A DNA stretch of 64,000 bases from Candidatus Eiseniibacteriota bacterium (lineage in GTDB: Bacteria > Eisenbacteria > RBG-16-71-46 > CAIMUX01): the NCBI GenBank assembly GCA_903844735.1, contig CAIMUX010000104.1, positions 1 through 64,000 on the forward strand, read 5' to 3'. The translations under genes were made by a program, and so were the position numbers. Below the pieces are notes generated by a model. That model did not search any database, was not told where the DNA came from, and was given only the letters and a program-made list of their open reading frames with translations. The stretch's first letter is position 1, and each line of letters opens with the position of its first letter. Positions 18,205-26,327 of this stretch are shown here, in pieces.

Positions 18205-19827
18205 GTGGGAGTGCACGAGCCGGGCGGGTTCTGTCTCGTGCTCCACGCGCACCTACCCTTCGTCCGGCACCCTGAGCATGTCGATTTCCTCGAGGAGGAC
18301 TGGCTCTTTGAGGCGATCAGTGAGACCTATCTACCGCTGCTTGATCTGGCTGAGCGATTGCTGGAGGAGCGGGTTCCGTACCGCTTCACCCTTTCGGTCA
18401 CGCCGACCCTCGCGGCCATGCTGGAGGATCGTGTCCTCCAGGACCGGTATCTGCACCATCTGGAAAAGCTGATCGAGCTCGCCGGGCGCGAAGTCCAGCG
18501 AACCCGCTGGATGCCTCCCTTCCACCGCCTCGCGCTGCGCTACCACGAGTCGTTCACTCATTGCCGGTTGATGTTCGTGAACCACCACGGCCGCGACCTC
18601 CTGGGCGCCTTTCGCCGGCTGGCCGATGCGGGGGCCGTGGAGCTGATCACGAGCGGCGCCACGCATGGTTTCCTCCCGCTGATGCTGGGGAAGCGAGGGC
18701 TCTGGCGTGCGCAGGTGCTGACGGCCGTGCGTGAGCACGAGCGCCACTTCGGTCGCCGTCCCGCGGGGATCTGGCTGCCCGAGTGCGGCTATGCTCCCGG
18801 TATCGATGGGGTGCTGCGTGAAGCGGGCATTCGCTTTTTCTTCTGCGATGCGCACGGCGTCCTGCGCGGCTCGCCGCGTCCGCGGCTTGGGACCGCAGCA
18901 CCGATTCTTACCCCCGGCGGTGTGGCCGCCTTCGGTCGTGATCTCGATTCCTCGCGGCAGGTCTGGTCCTCGTGGCTCGGCTATCCCGGCGACTTCCATT
19001 ACCGCGAGTTCTACCGCGATGTCGGCTGGGACTTAGACCATGAGTATCTGCGACCCGCCCTCCACTCCGATGGGCAGCGCTGCAATCTTGGGATCAAGTA
19101 CTACAGAATCACCGGCCCCGGCGCGGAGAAGCAGCCGTATGACTTCGAAACGGCGAGGGAGAGGGCGGCGTTGCACGCGGAGCACTTTCTGGCGTCGCGC
19201 CGACGACAGGCGGAAGAGCTGACGATTCGGCTGGGCCGCCCGCCGCTCCTGACGGCGCCTTACGATGCCGAGTTGTTCGGGCACTGGTGGTATGAGGGGC
19301 CGGCCTGGCTAGAGTTTCTTCTGCGCAAGATGGCCGTGGGTGAAGGAGTCCATGCCCTGACGCCATCGGAGCACCTGGACCGGCATCCCGACCTGCAGAT
19401 CTGCATGCCGTCGTACTCGTCGTGGGGGATGAAGGGGTACGCGGAGCACTGGCTCGACCGCAGCAATGATTGGATCTACCCGTTGCTCCATCGCGCCGGA
19501 GACCGGATGATCGGACTGGCGGAGCGATTCGTCGAGCGGCGACGGAACGGCGGGGGGATCGCGCTGCCGGTGGAGCGGGCGCTGCAGCAGGCCGGGCGTG
19601 AGCTGCTTCTCGCGCAGAGCTCGGATTGGGCTTTCATCCTCAAGGCCGGAACCATGACCGAGTACGCGACGCGCCGCACGCGCGAACACCTCGCGAACTT
19701 TGCGGTTCTCCACGAGCAGGTGATGCGTGGCGAGATCGATGTGATCCGCTTGACGGAGTTGGAGTCGCGCCACAACCTCTTCCCAAACCTGGACTGGACC
19801 GTCTTTCTTGACGAGGCGGGATCGTAG
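18205..19827 (+). CDS. GH57 1,4-alpha-glucan branching enzyme (DUF1957)
   Basis: A 540-residue enzyme that cuts an alpha-1,4-glucan chain and rejoins it as an alpha-1,6 branch in glycogen synthesis. The N-terminal motif LVLHAHLPFVRHPEH, the nucleophile Glu in WLPECGYAPG (about residue 193) and the acid/base Asp in YDAELFGHWWYEGP (about 354) match the GH57 branching enzymes of Thermococcus and Thermus in both spacing and numbering. DUF1957 lies in the C-terminal part. GTG at 18205 or 18211 is the start; the ribosome binding site is weak. It lies 95 bp after the DUF4912 gene and is very likely in the same operon. An alpha-amylase or amylopullulanase activity is the main alternative. Confidence 0.9.
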   Translation: MGVHEPGGFCLVLHAHLPFVRHPEHVDFLEEDWLFEAISETYLPLLDLAERLLEERVPYRFTLSVTPTLAAMLEDRVLQDRYLHHLEKLIELAGREVQRTRWMPPFHRLALRYHESFTHCRLMFVNHHGRDLLGAFRRLADAGAVELITSGATHGFLPLMLGKRGLWRAQVLTAVREHERHFGRRPAGIWLPECGYAPGIDGVLREAGIRFFFCDAHGVLRGSPRPRLGTAAPILTPGGVAAFGRDLDSSRQVWSSWLGYPGDFHYREFYRDVGWDLDHEYLRPALHSDGQRCNLGIKYYRITGPGAEKQPYDFETARERAALHAEHFLASRRRQAEELTIRLGRPPLLTAPYDAELFGHWWYEGPAWLEFLLRKMAVGEGVHALTPSEHLDRHPDLQICMPSYSSWGMKGYAEHWLDRSNDWIYPLLHRAGDRMIGLAERFVERRRNGGGIALPVERALQQAGRELLLAQSSDWAFILKAGTMTEYATRRTREHLANFAVLHEQVMRGEIDVIRLTELESRHNLFPNLDWTVFLDEAGS

Positions 19828-19848
19828 AGCAAGTCTGGAGTGGCCGGA

Positions 19849-21339
19849 ATGCAGTTCAGTTCGCCCCTGTTCCTCTTCCTGTTCCTCCCGCTTGTCCTGA
19901 CGGTCTATCTTGTCCTGCCAAGAAGGCTGCACACTCCATTCCTGTTGGCGGCAAGCCTGTTCTACTACGCATGGAGCGCCCGCTCCTATGTGCTCATCCT
20001 CTTAGGGGCAATTCCGATCAACTACGGCCTGGCGCTCCTTATGCTCCGGGCATCCGGACAGGGACGCGCGGCCAGGGTCCGGGCGTTCTTACTCCTCACG
20101 GCGGTCGTGTTCGACCTGGCCTTGATCGTCGGTTCCCGCTTTCACGGGCTCTTGGCGTCAGTGCTTTCCCTGAGCGGACTACGGATCGACGCTCGCGGGG
20201 TTCCGCTCGGGATCTCCTTCTTTGCCCTGGCCCTGATCTCCTACGCCATCGACATCTACAACAGAAAGGCTCCGCCGGCCGGCAATCTGCTTACCTTCGC
20301 CACCTGGGTCTCGCTTTTTCCCAAGATCGTGGCCGGCCCCATCGTCCGTTACCGGGATGTGGCCGGACGAATTGCCGAACCACGGTCGTCTCGATCAGAC
20401 CTGGCGTGGGGTGTCGAACGATTCATCGTCGGTCTGGCGAAGAAGGTGCTGATCGCGGACACCTTCGCGGTCGTCGCGGACGAAGTCTTCTTCATGCCAT
20501 CCCACAATCTGACTGCCGGCGTGGCATGGCTCGGAGTGATCTGCTACGGGCTGCAGATTTATTACGACTTTTCCGGCTACTCGGACATGGCCATCGGACT
20601 CGGCCGGATGTTCGGGATCGAGTTCCTCGAGAACTTCAACTACCCGTACATCTCCAGGTCCCTGGGTGAGTTCTGGAGGCGGTGGCATATCTCTTTGTCG
20701 AGTTGGCTGCGTGACTACCTCTTCCTCCCTCTCGCTTACGCGACCTCCCGGCGGATCAAGGCCGATCGGTGGCTTTGGATAAGGGCCGACCTATGGGCCT
20801 ACGCCGGGGCTACGCTTACGACCATGCTTCTTTGCGGCCTGTGGCACCGCGCGACCTGGGGGTGCGCGTTCTGGGGTCTGTGGCACGGTATCTTTCTGAC
20901 CATGGAGAACACGCGGACGGGCAAGCGATTCTTGCGGCGCTCCGGGAGTCTAGCTCGCGTTCTGCTGACCCAATGGGTGGTGCTCATGGGCTGGGTCTTC
21001 TTTCGTGCGGCGAGTCTTGAGCACGGTGTCTCGATCGTGCGGGTCTTGTACGGAGTGGGCGCCGGCCAGGCTTCCGAGGGTAGTGCGGTCTTCGTGATGG
21101 GTTACCTGAACCGACCGCTGGTGATTGCCCTCTGTGTCGGCCTACCGCTCTGTGCCCCGATCGGTCCGTCGATTGGCCGCGGAGCAATCGGCTGTTTGCG
21201 GGGCCGGGGCGAGACGATGTGCTGGGTCGAGTCGGCCGTTCCTTATGTTCGGGTTCTGGTCCTTCTCGTTGTTCTGATCGCCTCGGCACTGGCCTTGGCT
21301 GCCGGCACTTACAGTCCCTTCGTCTACCAGCAGTTCTAG
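19849..21339 (+). CDS. MBOAT-family O-acyltransferase (AlgI-like)
   Basis: A 496-residue polytopic membrane protein that passes acyl (usually acetyl) groups across the membrane to decorate an exported polysaccharide. The start MQFSSPLFLFLFLPLVL is the classic AlgI/DltB-type N-terminus. Further signatures are KIVAGPIVRY, DFSGYSDMAIGLGRMFG, RRWHISLSSWLRDY and the catalytic His region CGLWHRATWGCAFWGLWHG near residue 330. The ATG at 19849 has TGGAG 8 bases upstream and is preferred over GTG at 19840. The next gene encodes the expected AlgX/AlgJ-type partner, with only 11 bases between them. The modified polymer is not encoded in this window. Confidence 0.93.
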   Translation: MQFSSPLFLFLFLPLVLTVYLVLPRRLHTPFLLAASLFYYAWSARSYVLILLGAIPINYGLALLMLRASGQGRAARVRAFLLLTAVVFDLALIVGSRFHGLLASVLSLSGLRIDARGVPLGISFFALALISYAIDIYNRKAPPAGNLLTFATWVSLFPKIVAGPIVRYRDVAGRIAEPRSSRSDLAWGVERFIVGLAKKVLIADTFAVVADEVFFMPSHNLTAGVAWLGVICYGLQIYYDFSGYSDMAIGLGRMFGIEFLENFNYPYISRSLGEFWRRWHISLSSWLRDYLFLPLAYATSRRIKADRWLWIRADLWAYAGATLTTMLLCGLWHRATWGCAFWGLWHGIFLTMENTRTGKRFLRRSGSLARVLLTQWVVLMGWVFFRAASLEHGVSIVRVLYGVGAGQASEGSAVFVMGYLNRPLVIALCVGLPLCAPIGPSIGRGAIGCLRGRGETMCWVESAVPYVRVLVLLVVLIASALALAAGTYSPFVYQQF

Positions 21340-21350
21340 GAGGCGGCGCC

Positions 21351-22535
21351 GTGGTGGAGACTCCACAACAGACTCCGGGGGCGCTGGGCCCGGCAACCGG
21401 CGATCGCGGTAACGGCCCGCGGAAGGCACCGCTCGACGGCCCGCCCGGTCGGCTCGAAGCGCCGCGCCCACGGCCCGGCTCCGAGTGGATGTTGGTGCTG
21501 CTCTTTCTGGCCGGGATATGGCTCCCCCGGCTGGACATGACTTTTCATCTGTTCCCGTCTGTCGACACCCACGAGAACCGGCGCCCCGGGGTCGCCCCGA
21601 CGCTGTCGGCTCGCGGTCTAAGCGGGTATCTCGGTGACTACGGGCGCTATTTCACGGACAATTTCGGACTGCGCGGGGCCCTCATCCGAGCGGACAACAC
21701 CATCCGGCTCAAGTTCCTTCGCTCCTCCCCGGTGTCGCGACTGATCTTTGGCAGAGATGCCTGGATCTTTTACAATTCCGACGTCGTTCCCGACGGGATC
21801 ACTATTCGTGATTTCAAGGGTCTGGCGACCTATTCGGCCGCGGAACTAAAGGTCATTCGAGGCAATCTCGACCGGTGTTCTCGGTGGTGCCGGGCGCGGC
21901 GAATCGCGTGTGTCTTCGTGATCGCTCCGAACAAGGAAACGATCTATCCGGAGTACCTGCCGTCCTTCATCCGCAAGATCGGGGACAAGACGCGCCTCGA
22001 TCAGGTCGTGGAGGCGGTGAGATCCGATTCGACCATCCGACTCCTCGATCTCCGGCGGACGCTCTGGGAGGCGAAGAGCCGATGTCCGTATCCGCTCTAC
22101 TCTCGTGGTGGCACGCATTGGAACCAGTATGGCGCCTTCTATGCCTATCGGGCCATCGCCTCGGAGCTTGCCCGCACCTACCCGCGGGTTCGGGCCCATG
22201 ACTTCGAGGACTACGACGTCGTGGTGGACCGCGAGTCCTCCGAGGACCATTGGCTCGGGTTGGAGGAGAACACCGCCTTCCGGTTCAGTCTGAAGGAGCA
22301 GGGCGCGGGCTCGCCCGACCACGGCAAGATCGGCAAGGTGGTTGTCATGTACGATTCGTTCTGGAACCCACTGGAGCCTTTTTTCACGCCGCATTTCGAC
22401 GCGATCATTCAGGAGCGCGTCGATCGGGATCGGGACATCGTTCGGGCACTTCTGGAGCGCGAGCGGCCGGACGTGGTGATCTATGAGATGGCCGAGCGAT
22501 CGGCCGATCGGGTCTGGAAGCAGATTGGGTTCTGA
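21351..22535 (+). CDS. AlgX/AlgJ-like SGNH O-acetyltransferase partner protein
   Basis: A 394-residue protein with one membrane anchor (about 45-65, MLVLLFLAGIWLPRLDM) and a periplasmic SGNH-fold domain. It probably accepts acetyl groups from the adjacent MBOAT protein and puts them on a polysaccharide. Family landmarks are FTDNFGLRGALIRADN, IAPNKETIYPEYLP, GGTHWNQYGAFYAY and a putative Ser in VVMYDSFWNP. In AlgX/AlgJ the catalytic motif normally reads Asp-Thr-His-Trp; here the Asp position is Gly, so activity is uncertain. The frame is open further upstream, but GTG at 21351 follows an AGGAGG that overlaps the MBOAT stop, indicating coupled translation. Confidence 0.85.
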   Translation: MVETPQQTPGALGPATGDRGNGPRKAPLDGPPGRLEAPRPRPGSEWMLVLLFLAGIWLPRLDMTFHLFPSVDTHENRRPGVAPTLSARGLSGYLGDYGRYFTDNFGLRGALIRADNTIRLKFLRSSPVSRLIFGRDAWIFYNSDVVPDGITIRDFKGLATYSAAELKVIRGNLDRCSRWCRARRIACVFVIAPNKETIYPEYLPSFIRKIGDKTRLDQVVEAVRSDSTIRLLDLRRTLWEAKSRCPYPLYSRGGTHWNQYGAFYAYRAIASELARTYPRVRAHDFEDYDVVVDRESSEDHWLGLEENTAFRFSLKEQGAGSPDHGKIGKVVVMYDSFWNPLEPFFTPHFDAIIQERVDRDRDIVRALLERERPDVVIYEMAERSADRVWKQIGF

Positions 22536-22668
22536 AGGCAGCAAGCCGGAGCGGATGGCGGTACTGTCAAGTGTTCGGACGGGGTGCCGTCGGGTCATGA
22601 ATCGGCGGGCAAAGAACACCGGCCACGGCCGCTGAGAGTCGTTCGTGGCGGGGCGCGCATGTGCGGGT

Positions 22669-23598
22669 TCAGCCCGCCGCCCGTCCCGCCAGTGACGCCA
22701 GGTGATCCCCCCGGCTGTCCGGACCCTCGGTGTAGTGGACGATCTCGATCCCGCCGGCGTTCTCGAAAGCCCCGCGTAATTCCCCGGATCTCAGCAGGGC
22801 CGCTGACCGTCTTGGCTTGCGCCCGGCCCGAGCCTGGGCCGCGAGGAAGGTCTGGTAGATCACCCATCCGCCTGGCGCGAGCGCGCCTGCGATGGCGGGC
22901 AGCAAGGCACGATCGAGATAGCGGAAGCACAGAATCAGCCGAAAACGCTGCGGACGCAGCAGGTCGTCGACCGTGCGGGGATCGGTCAGGTCGACGCGAC
23001 GGAGGGTGAGCCGTCCGCGCGCCACACCAGCCGCGCGGGCCAGTGCTCGCGCCTGCAGAAGCGCATCAGGCAGGATGTCGATGCCGAGGACCCGGGACCG
23101 GTGCAGCGAAAGGAACGCCGCCTCCCTCCCGGAACCGCAGGCGAGGTCGATCGCCTCTCCGTTGCGTGGCAGTCGAGCGATGAAGTCGCGCAGCAAAGGT
23201 GCCGGTTCCCATGTCCGGTTCACCTCCACGCCACCCCGCAACAGGTCCCGGGGAAGATCCCGTGGCGATCCATCGAGCCAGGTAACGCGGGAGCGACCGC
23301 GCCCGGCCAGGAATCGCGCCCCTTCCGCGGCCGTGGATCCGTCGCGACCGACCAGGAGCAAGGAGCGCTCTCGATGGGGCAAGAGGAAGAGGGACCACGG
23401 CAACCGCTCTCCCGGGATGGAAATGGCGCCCCGGATGTGCCCGCGTCGGTACGCCTCGCGGCTGCGGATGTCGACGATGATCGCTTCGGCACCGATCGGG
23501 ACGGGATCTCGGAGCAACAACCGCGCGAGCGCATCGGGGAAGACAGGAGCGGCCACAGCGGGCCGCCCCCCGTCCTTGTCCCCGTTGCCCCGGATCAC
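22669..23598 (-). CDS. Rhodanese-like domain fused to a class I SAM methyltransferase
   Basis: A 309-residue cytoplasmic protein. Residues about 15-115 are rhodanese-like (AIIVDIRSREAYRRGHIRGA), but the active-site loop reads LLLVGRDGSTAAEG and has no Cys, so it cannot act as a sulfurtransferase. The second half is a Rossmann methyltransferase: SAM motif IDLACGSGREAAFL, acidic motif VLGIDILPDAL, and LILCFRYLDRALLP, close to TehB-like enzymes. The start is taken as GTG at 23598, which shares GTGA with the glgP stop, giving tight coupling although the functional link is obscure. An in-frame ATG further upstream would overlap glgP by more than 130 bp. Confidence 0.82.
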   Translation of the reverse strand: MIRGNGDKDGGRPAVAAPVFPDALARLLLRDPVPIGAEAIIVDIRSREAYRRGHIRGAISIPGERLPWSLFLLPHRERSLLLVGRDGSTAAEGARFLAGRGRSRVTWLDGSPRDLPRDLLRGGVEVNRTWEPAPLLRDFIARLPRNGEAIDLACGSGREAAFLSLHRSRVLGIDILPDALLQARALARAAGVARGRLTLRRVDLTDPRTVDDLLRPQRFRLILCFRYLDRALLPAIAGALAPGGWVIYQTFLAAQARAGRKPRRSAALLRSGELRGAFENAGGIEIVHYTEGPDSRGDHLASLAGRAAG

Positions 23599-26186
23599 GC
23601 CTGCTGCGCGACCGGTACCCTGTTCCCCTCGCCGATCCAGCGCATCAACTCCAGTCCGAAGCTGCCATTCAGGTCCGGGTGGTGCGGCATGACCCGGATC
23701 AAGTATCCAAAGAGCCCGCTTTCGTCGCAAGGGATGAACCCGGAGTACCGGTGGAGCCCTTCCTGCGGCGAGTCGACGAACCGCATGTTGCGGAGAGTAC
23801 CCTCGGTGATGTTGTAGTCGGAGTCAAGCGGTCCCGTGTAGACCTGCACCACCACGTCGTCCTGTCGCAGGGCGCCGAGGTAAACCTCGGCCTCCACCCG
23901 CAGAGCGGTGCCGGCCTGGACCTCGACCTTTTCGAGTTGGCCGCGGACGATTTCGACCTCGCCCCAATGATTGCGGATGCCGCGCTTCCACTCAACCACG
24001 TCGCGGGCCCGGGAGAACTCGTCGGCGGAAAGCCCTTTCCATCCCTGATAGGCCTTCATGTAGAAACGGTCGGTGTACTCCTGCACCATGCGGTTGGTGT
24101 TGAAGACCGGCCCGAGTTTCGTCATGGAGGCCTTGACCATGTGGATCCACTTGCGCGGAAGGCCGTCGCCTCCCATGTCGTAGAAGAGCGGGATGATGTC
24201 GTTCTCGATGACATCGAAGAGGTTCTTGCTCTCCACCTCGTCGCGGTACGCCGGGTCGTCGTACTCCTCGCCGGCGCCGATGGCCCAGCCTGTGTCGGTC
24301 TCACACCCTTCCACCCACCAGCCATCGAGCACGCTGAGGTTGAGCCCGCCATTGGGAATCACCTTCATGCCGCTGGTGCCGCTCGCCTCCAGCGGCCGCT
24401 GCGGCGTGTTCAGCCAGATGTCGACCCCCTGAACCAGGTAGCGCGCCACGCTCATGTCGTAGTCCTCGAGGAAGACGAGGCGCTTGCGCACATCCTCTTG
24501 GCGGGAGAAGTGTACGAGTTGTTTGATCAGGGCCTTTCCCTCGTTGTCGCGCGGGTGGGCCTTGCCGGCAAAGACAAACTGTACCGGCCGCTCCGGATTG
24601 TTGAGGAGCCTCTTTAACCGCTCCGGGTCCCGCAGAAGAAGGCCGGCGCGCTTGTAGGTGGCGAAGCGCCGAGCGAAGCCGATGGTCAGTACTTCCGGCG
24701 AGAGTGCCTCGCGGGCGTATTCAACCTCCCGGGCCGCGGCTCCTCGCCGCTGCAACTGGGTGTCGAGCCGATCGCGGATGAAGGCCACCAGCCGCTCGCG
24801 ACGCCGTTCGTGGATGCGCCAAAGCTCGACATCGGGGATCCGCTCCACGCCTTTCCAGACCGACTGGTCGGCCGGCTTGCGTATCCAATTCGGCCCGAGG
24901 TACCGCAGGAGAAGTGCTGACATCTCAGCGGAGATCCACGATCGGGTGTGAATCCCGTTCGTCACGCTGTCGATCGGCACCTCCTGCAGCGGGACTTGCG
25001 GCCAGACCGACTGCCACATCTTGCGGGAGACCTCGCCGTGAAGCCGGCTCACTCCGTTGGCGTAGGAGGTGGTGCGCAGGGCCAGCAGCGCCATGTTGAA
25101 CGGCTCGTGCGGGTTTTTCGGGTTCAGGCGACCCAGTCCGATGAACTCCTCCCGGGAGATACCCATCTCCTGGTAGAATCGGTGGAAATACTTGTCCACC
25201 AGGGCCGGCTCGAAGATGTCGATCCCCGCCGGCACCGGCGTGTGCGTCGTGAAGATTGTTCCCGCGCGCACGACCTCCAACCCCTCCTCGAAGGAAAGGA
25301 GGTCCTTCTCCATCCGGTGGCGGATCCGCTCCAGGGCCATGAACGCGGCGTGTCCCTCGTTCATGTGGCAGACGTGCACGTGGATGTCGAGCCGGTGCAG
25401 TGTCTTCATCCCGCCCACGCCGAGGATGATCTCCTGTTGGATGCGCGTCTCCTCGTCTCCGCCGTAGAGCTGATAGGTGATCTTGCGGTCGCGCGGTTGG
25501 TTCTCCGGGGTGTTGGTGTCGAGGAGATAGAGCGGGATGCGCCCGACCTGGGCCTTCCACACCCGGCAGAAGACGCTGCGGTCCGGAAAGGCGACCTCCA
25601 CCAATAAAGGCTTGCCCGCCGGATCGGTCTCAAGCGATATCGGCAGGTTGTAAAAGTCGTTGTCCGGGAAGGTCTCCTGCTGCCAGCCGTCGGCGTTCAG
25701 GTACTGGCGGAAATAGCCTTGCTGGTAGAGAAGCCCGATTCCCACCAGGGGTAAGCCGAGTTCGCTGGCCGATTTGAGGTGATCTCCGGCGAGGATCCCG
25801 AGCCCTCCCGAGTAGATGGGCAGGCACTCCGTGAGACCGAACTCCATGGAGAAGTAGGCGATCTTCGGCGTGGTCACCGGCTCGTACTTGCCGGCGTACC
25901 AGGTCTGCGCGCTGAGGTAGTCGTGCAGCTCGTGATAGGCCCGCCGCAACTGGGCCATGAAGCCGTCGTCCCGCGCGGCGAGAACCAGTTTCTCCTGCTT
26001 GACCAGACCCAGCATCTTCACCGGGTTGTGGTTGGACAGGTTCCACAGGTCCGGATCGAGCTGGCGGAAAAGCTCGATCGTCTCGTGATTCCAGGACCAG
26101 GCCAGATTGTGGGCCAACTCCTTGAGAATGGCCAACTCCCCCGGCAGAGTCGGCTTGACTCGGAAGGTCTCGACGGGCCTCGGCAT
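23595..26186 (-). CDS. glgP: Alpha-glucan phosphorylase
   Basis: Releases glucose 1-phosphate from the ends of glycogen or maltodextrin using inorganic phosphate and pyridoxal phosphate. The 863 residues fit the bacterial alpha-glucan phosphorylase family with an N-terminal DUF3417-type extension. Visible signatures are YFSMEFGLTECLPIYSGGLG, NEGHAAFMALER, TVHTPV-like FTTHTPVPAG, and the PLP Lys in EASGTSGMKVIPNGG near residue 605. The ATG at 26186 has AGGAGG upstream. It works opposite to the branching enzyme 5 kb away. It is transcribed divergently from a RelA/SpoT-like gene, with 141 bp between the two starts. Confidence 0.95.
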   Translation of the reverse strand: MPRPVETFRVKPTLPGELAILKELAHNLAWSWNHETIELFRQLDPDLWNLSNHNPVKMLGLVKQEKLVLAARDDGFMAQLRRAYHELHDYLSAQTWYAGKYEPVTTPKIAYFSMEFGLTECLPIYSGGLGILAGDHLKSASELGLPLVGIGLLYQQGYFRQYLNADGWQQETFPDNDFYNLPISLETDPAGKPLLVEVAFPDRSVFCRVWKAQVGRIPLYLLDTNTPENQPRDRKITYQLYGGDEETRIQQEIILGVGGMKTLHRLDIHVHVCHMNEGHAAFMALERIRHRMEKDLLSFEEGLEVVRAGTIFTTHTPVPAGIDIFEPALVDKYFHRFYQEMGISREEFIGLGRLNPKNPHEPFNMALLALRTTSYANGVSRLHGEVSRKMWQSVWPQVPLQEVPIDSVTNGIHTRSWISAEMSALLLRYLGPNWIRKPADQSVWKGVERIPDVELWRIHERRRERLVAFIRDRLDTQLQRRGAAAREVEYAREALSPEVLTIGFARRFATYKRAGLLLRDPERLKRLLNNPERPVQFVFAGKAHPRDNEGKALIKQLVHFSRQEDVRKRLVFLEDYDMSVARYLVQGVDIWLNTPQRPLEASGTSGMKVIPNGGLNLSVLDGWWVEGCETDTGWAIGAGEEYDDPAYRDEVESKNLFDVIENDIIPLFYDMGGDGLPRKWIHMVKASMTKLGPVFNTNRMVQEYTDRFYMKAYQGWKGLSADEFSRARDVVEWKRGIRNHWGEVEIVRGQLEKVEVQAGTALRVEAEVYLGALRQDDVVVQVYTGPLDSDYNITEGTLRNMRFVDSPQEGLHRYSGFIPCDESGLFGYLIRVMPHHPDLNGSFGLELMRWIGEGNRVPVAQQA

Positions 26187-26327
26187 GCGTTCCTCCTGAA
26201 TTTGCTAAGAACCGAGAATGGTATCGTCGCCTTCCGGTTCTGACTAGAGGATTGTCTTGATGAATGGTATGTTGACCCCCGGTTCGCGAAGCGAGCGCGA
26301 GGGTAGCCGAGGCTAGTGGGGGACGGC
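26187..26327. promoter_or_regulatory. Divergent control region between glgP and the RelA/SpoT-like gene
   Basis: This 141-bp AT-richer interval must hold the promoters of two divergent genes. It contains an inverted repeat AGAACCG (26208-26214) with CGGTTCT (26235-26241), 20 bp apart, and the heptamer ATGGTAT twice. No clean -35/-10 pair is evident on either strand. A shared operator is possible but only inferred. Confidence 0.35.
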
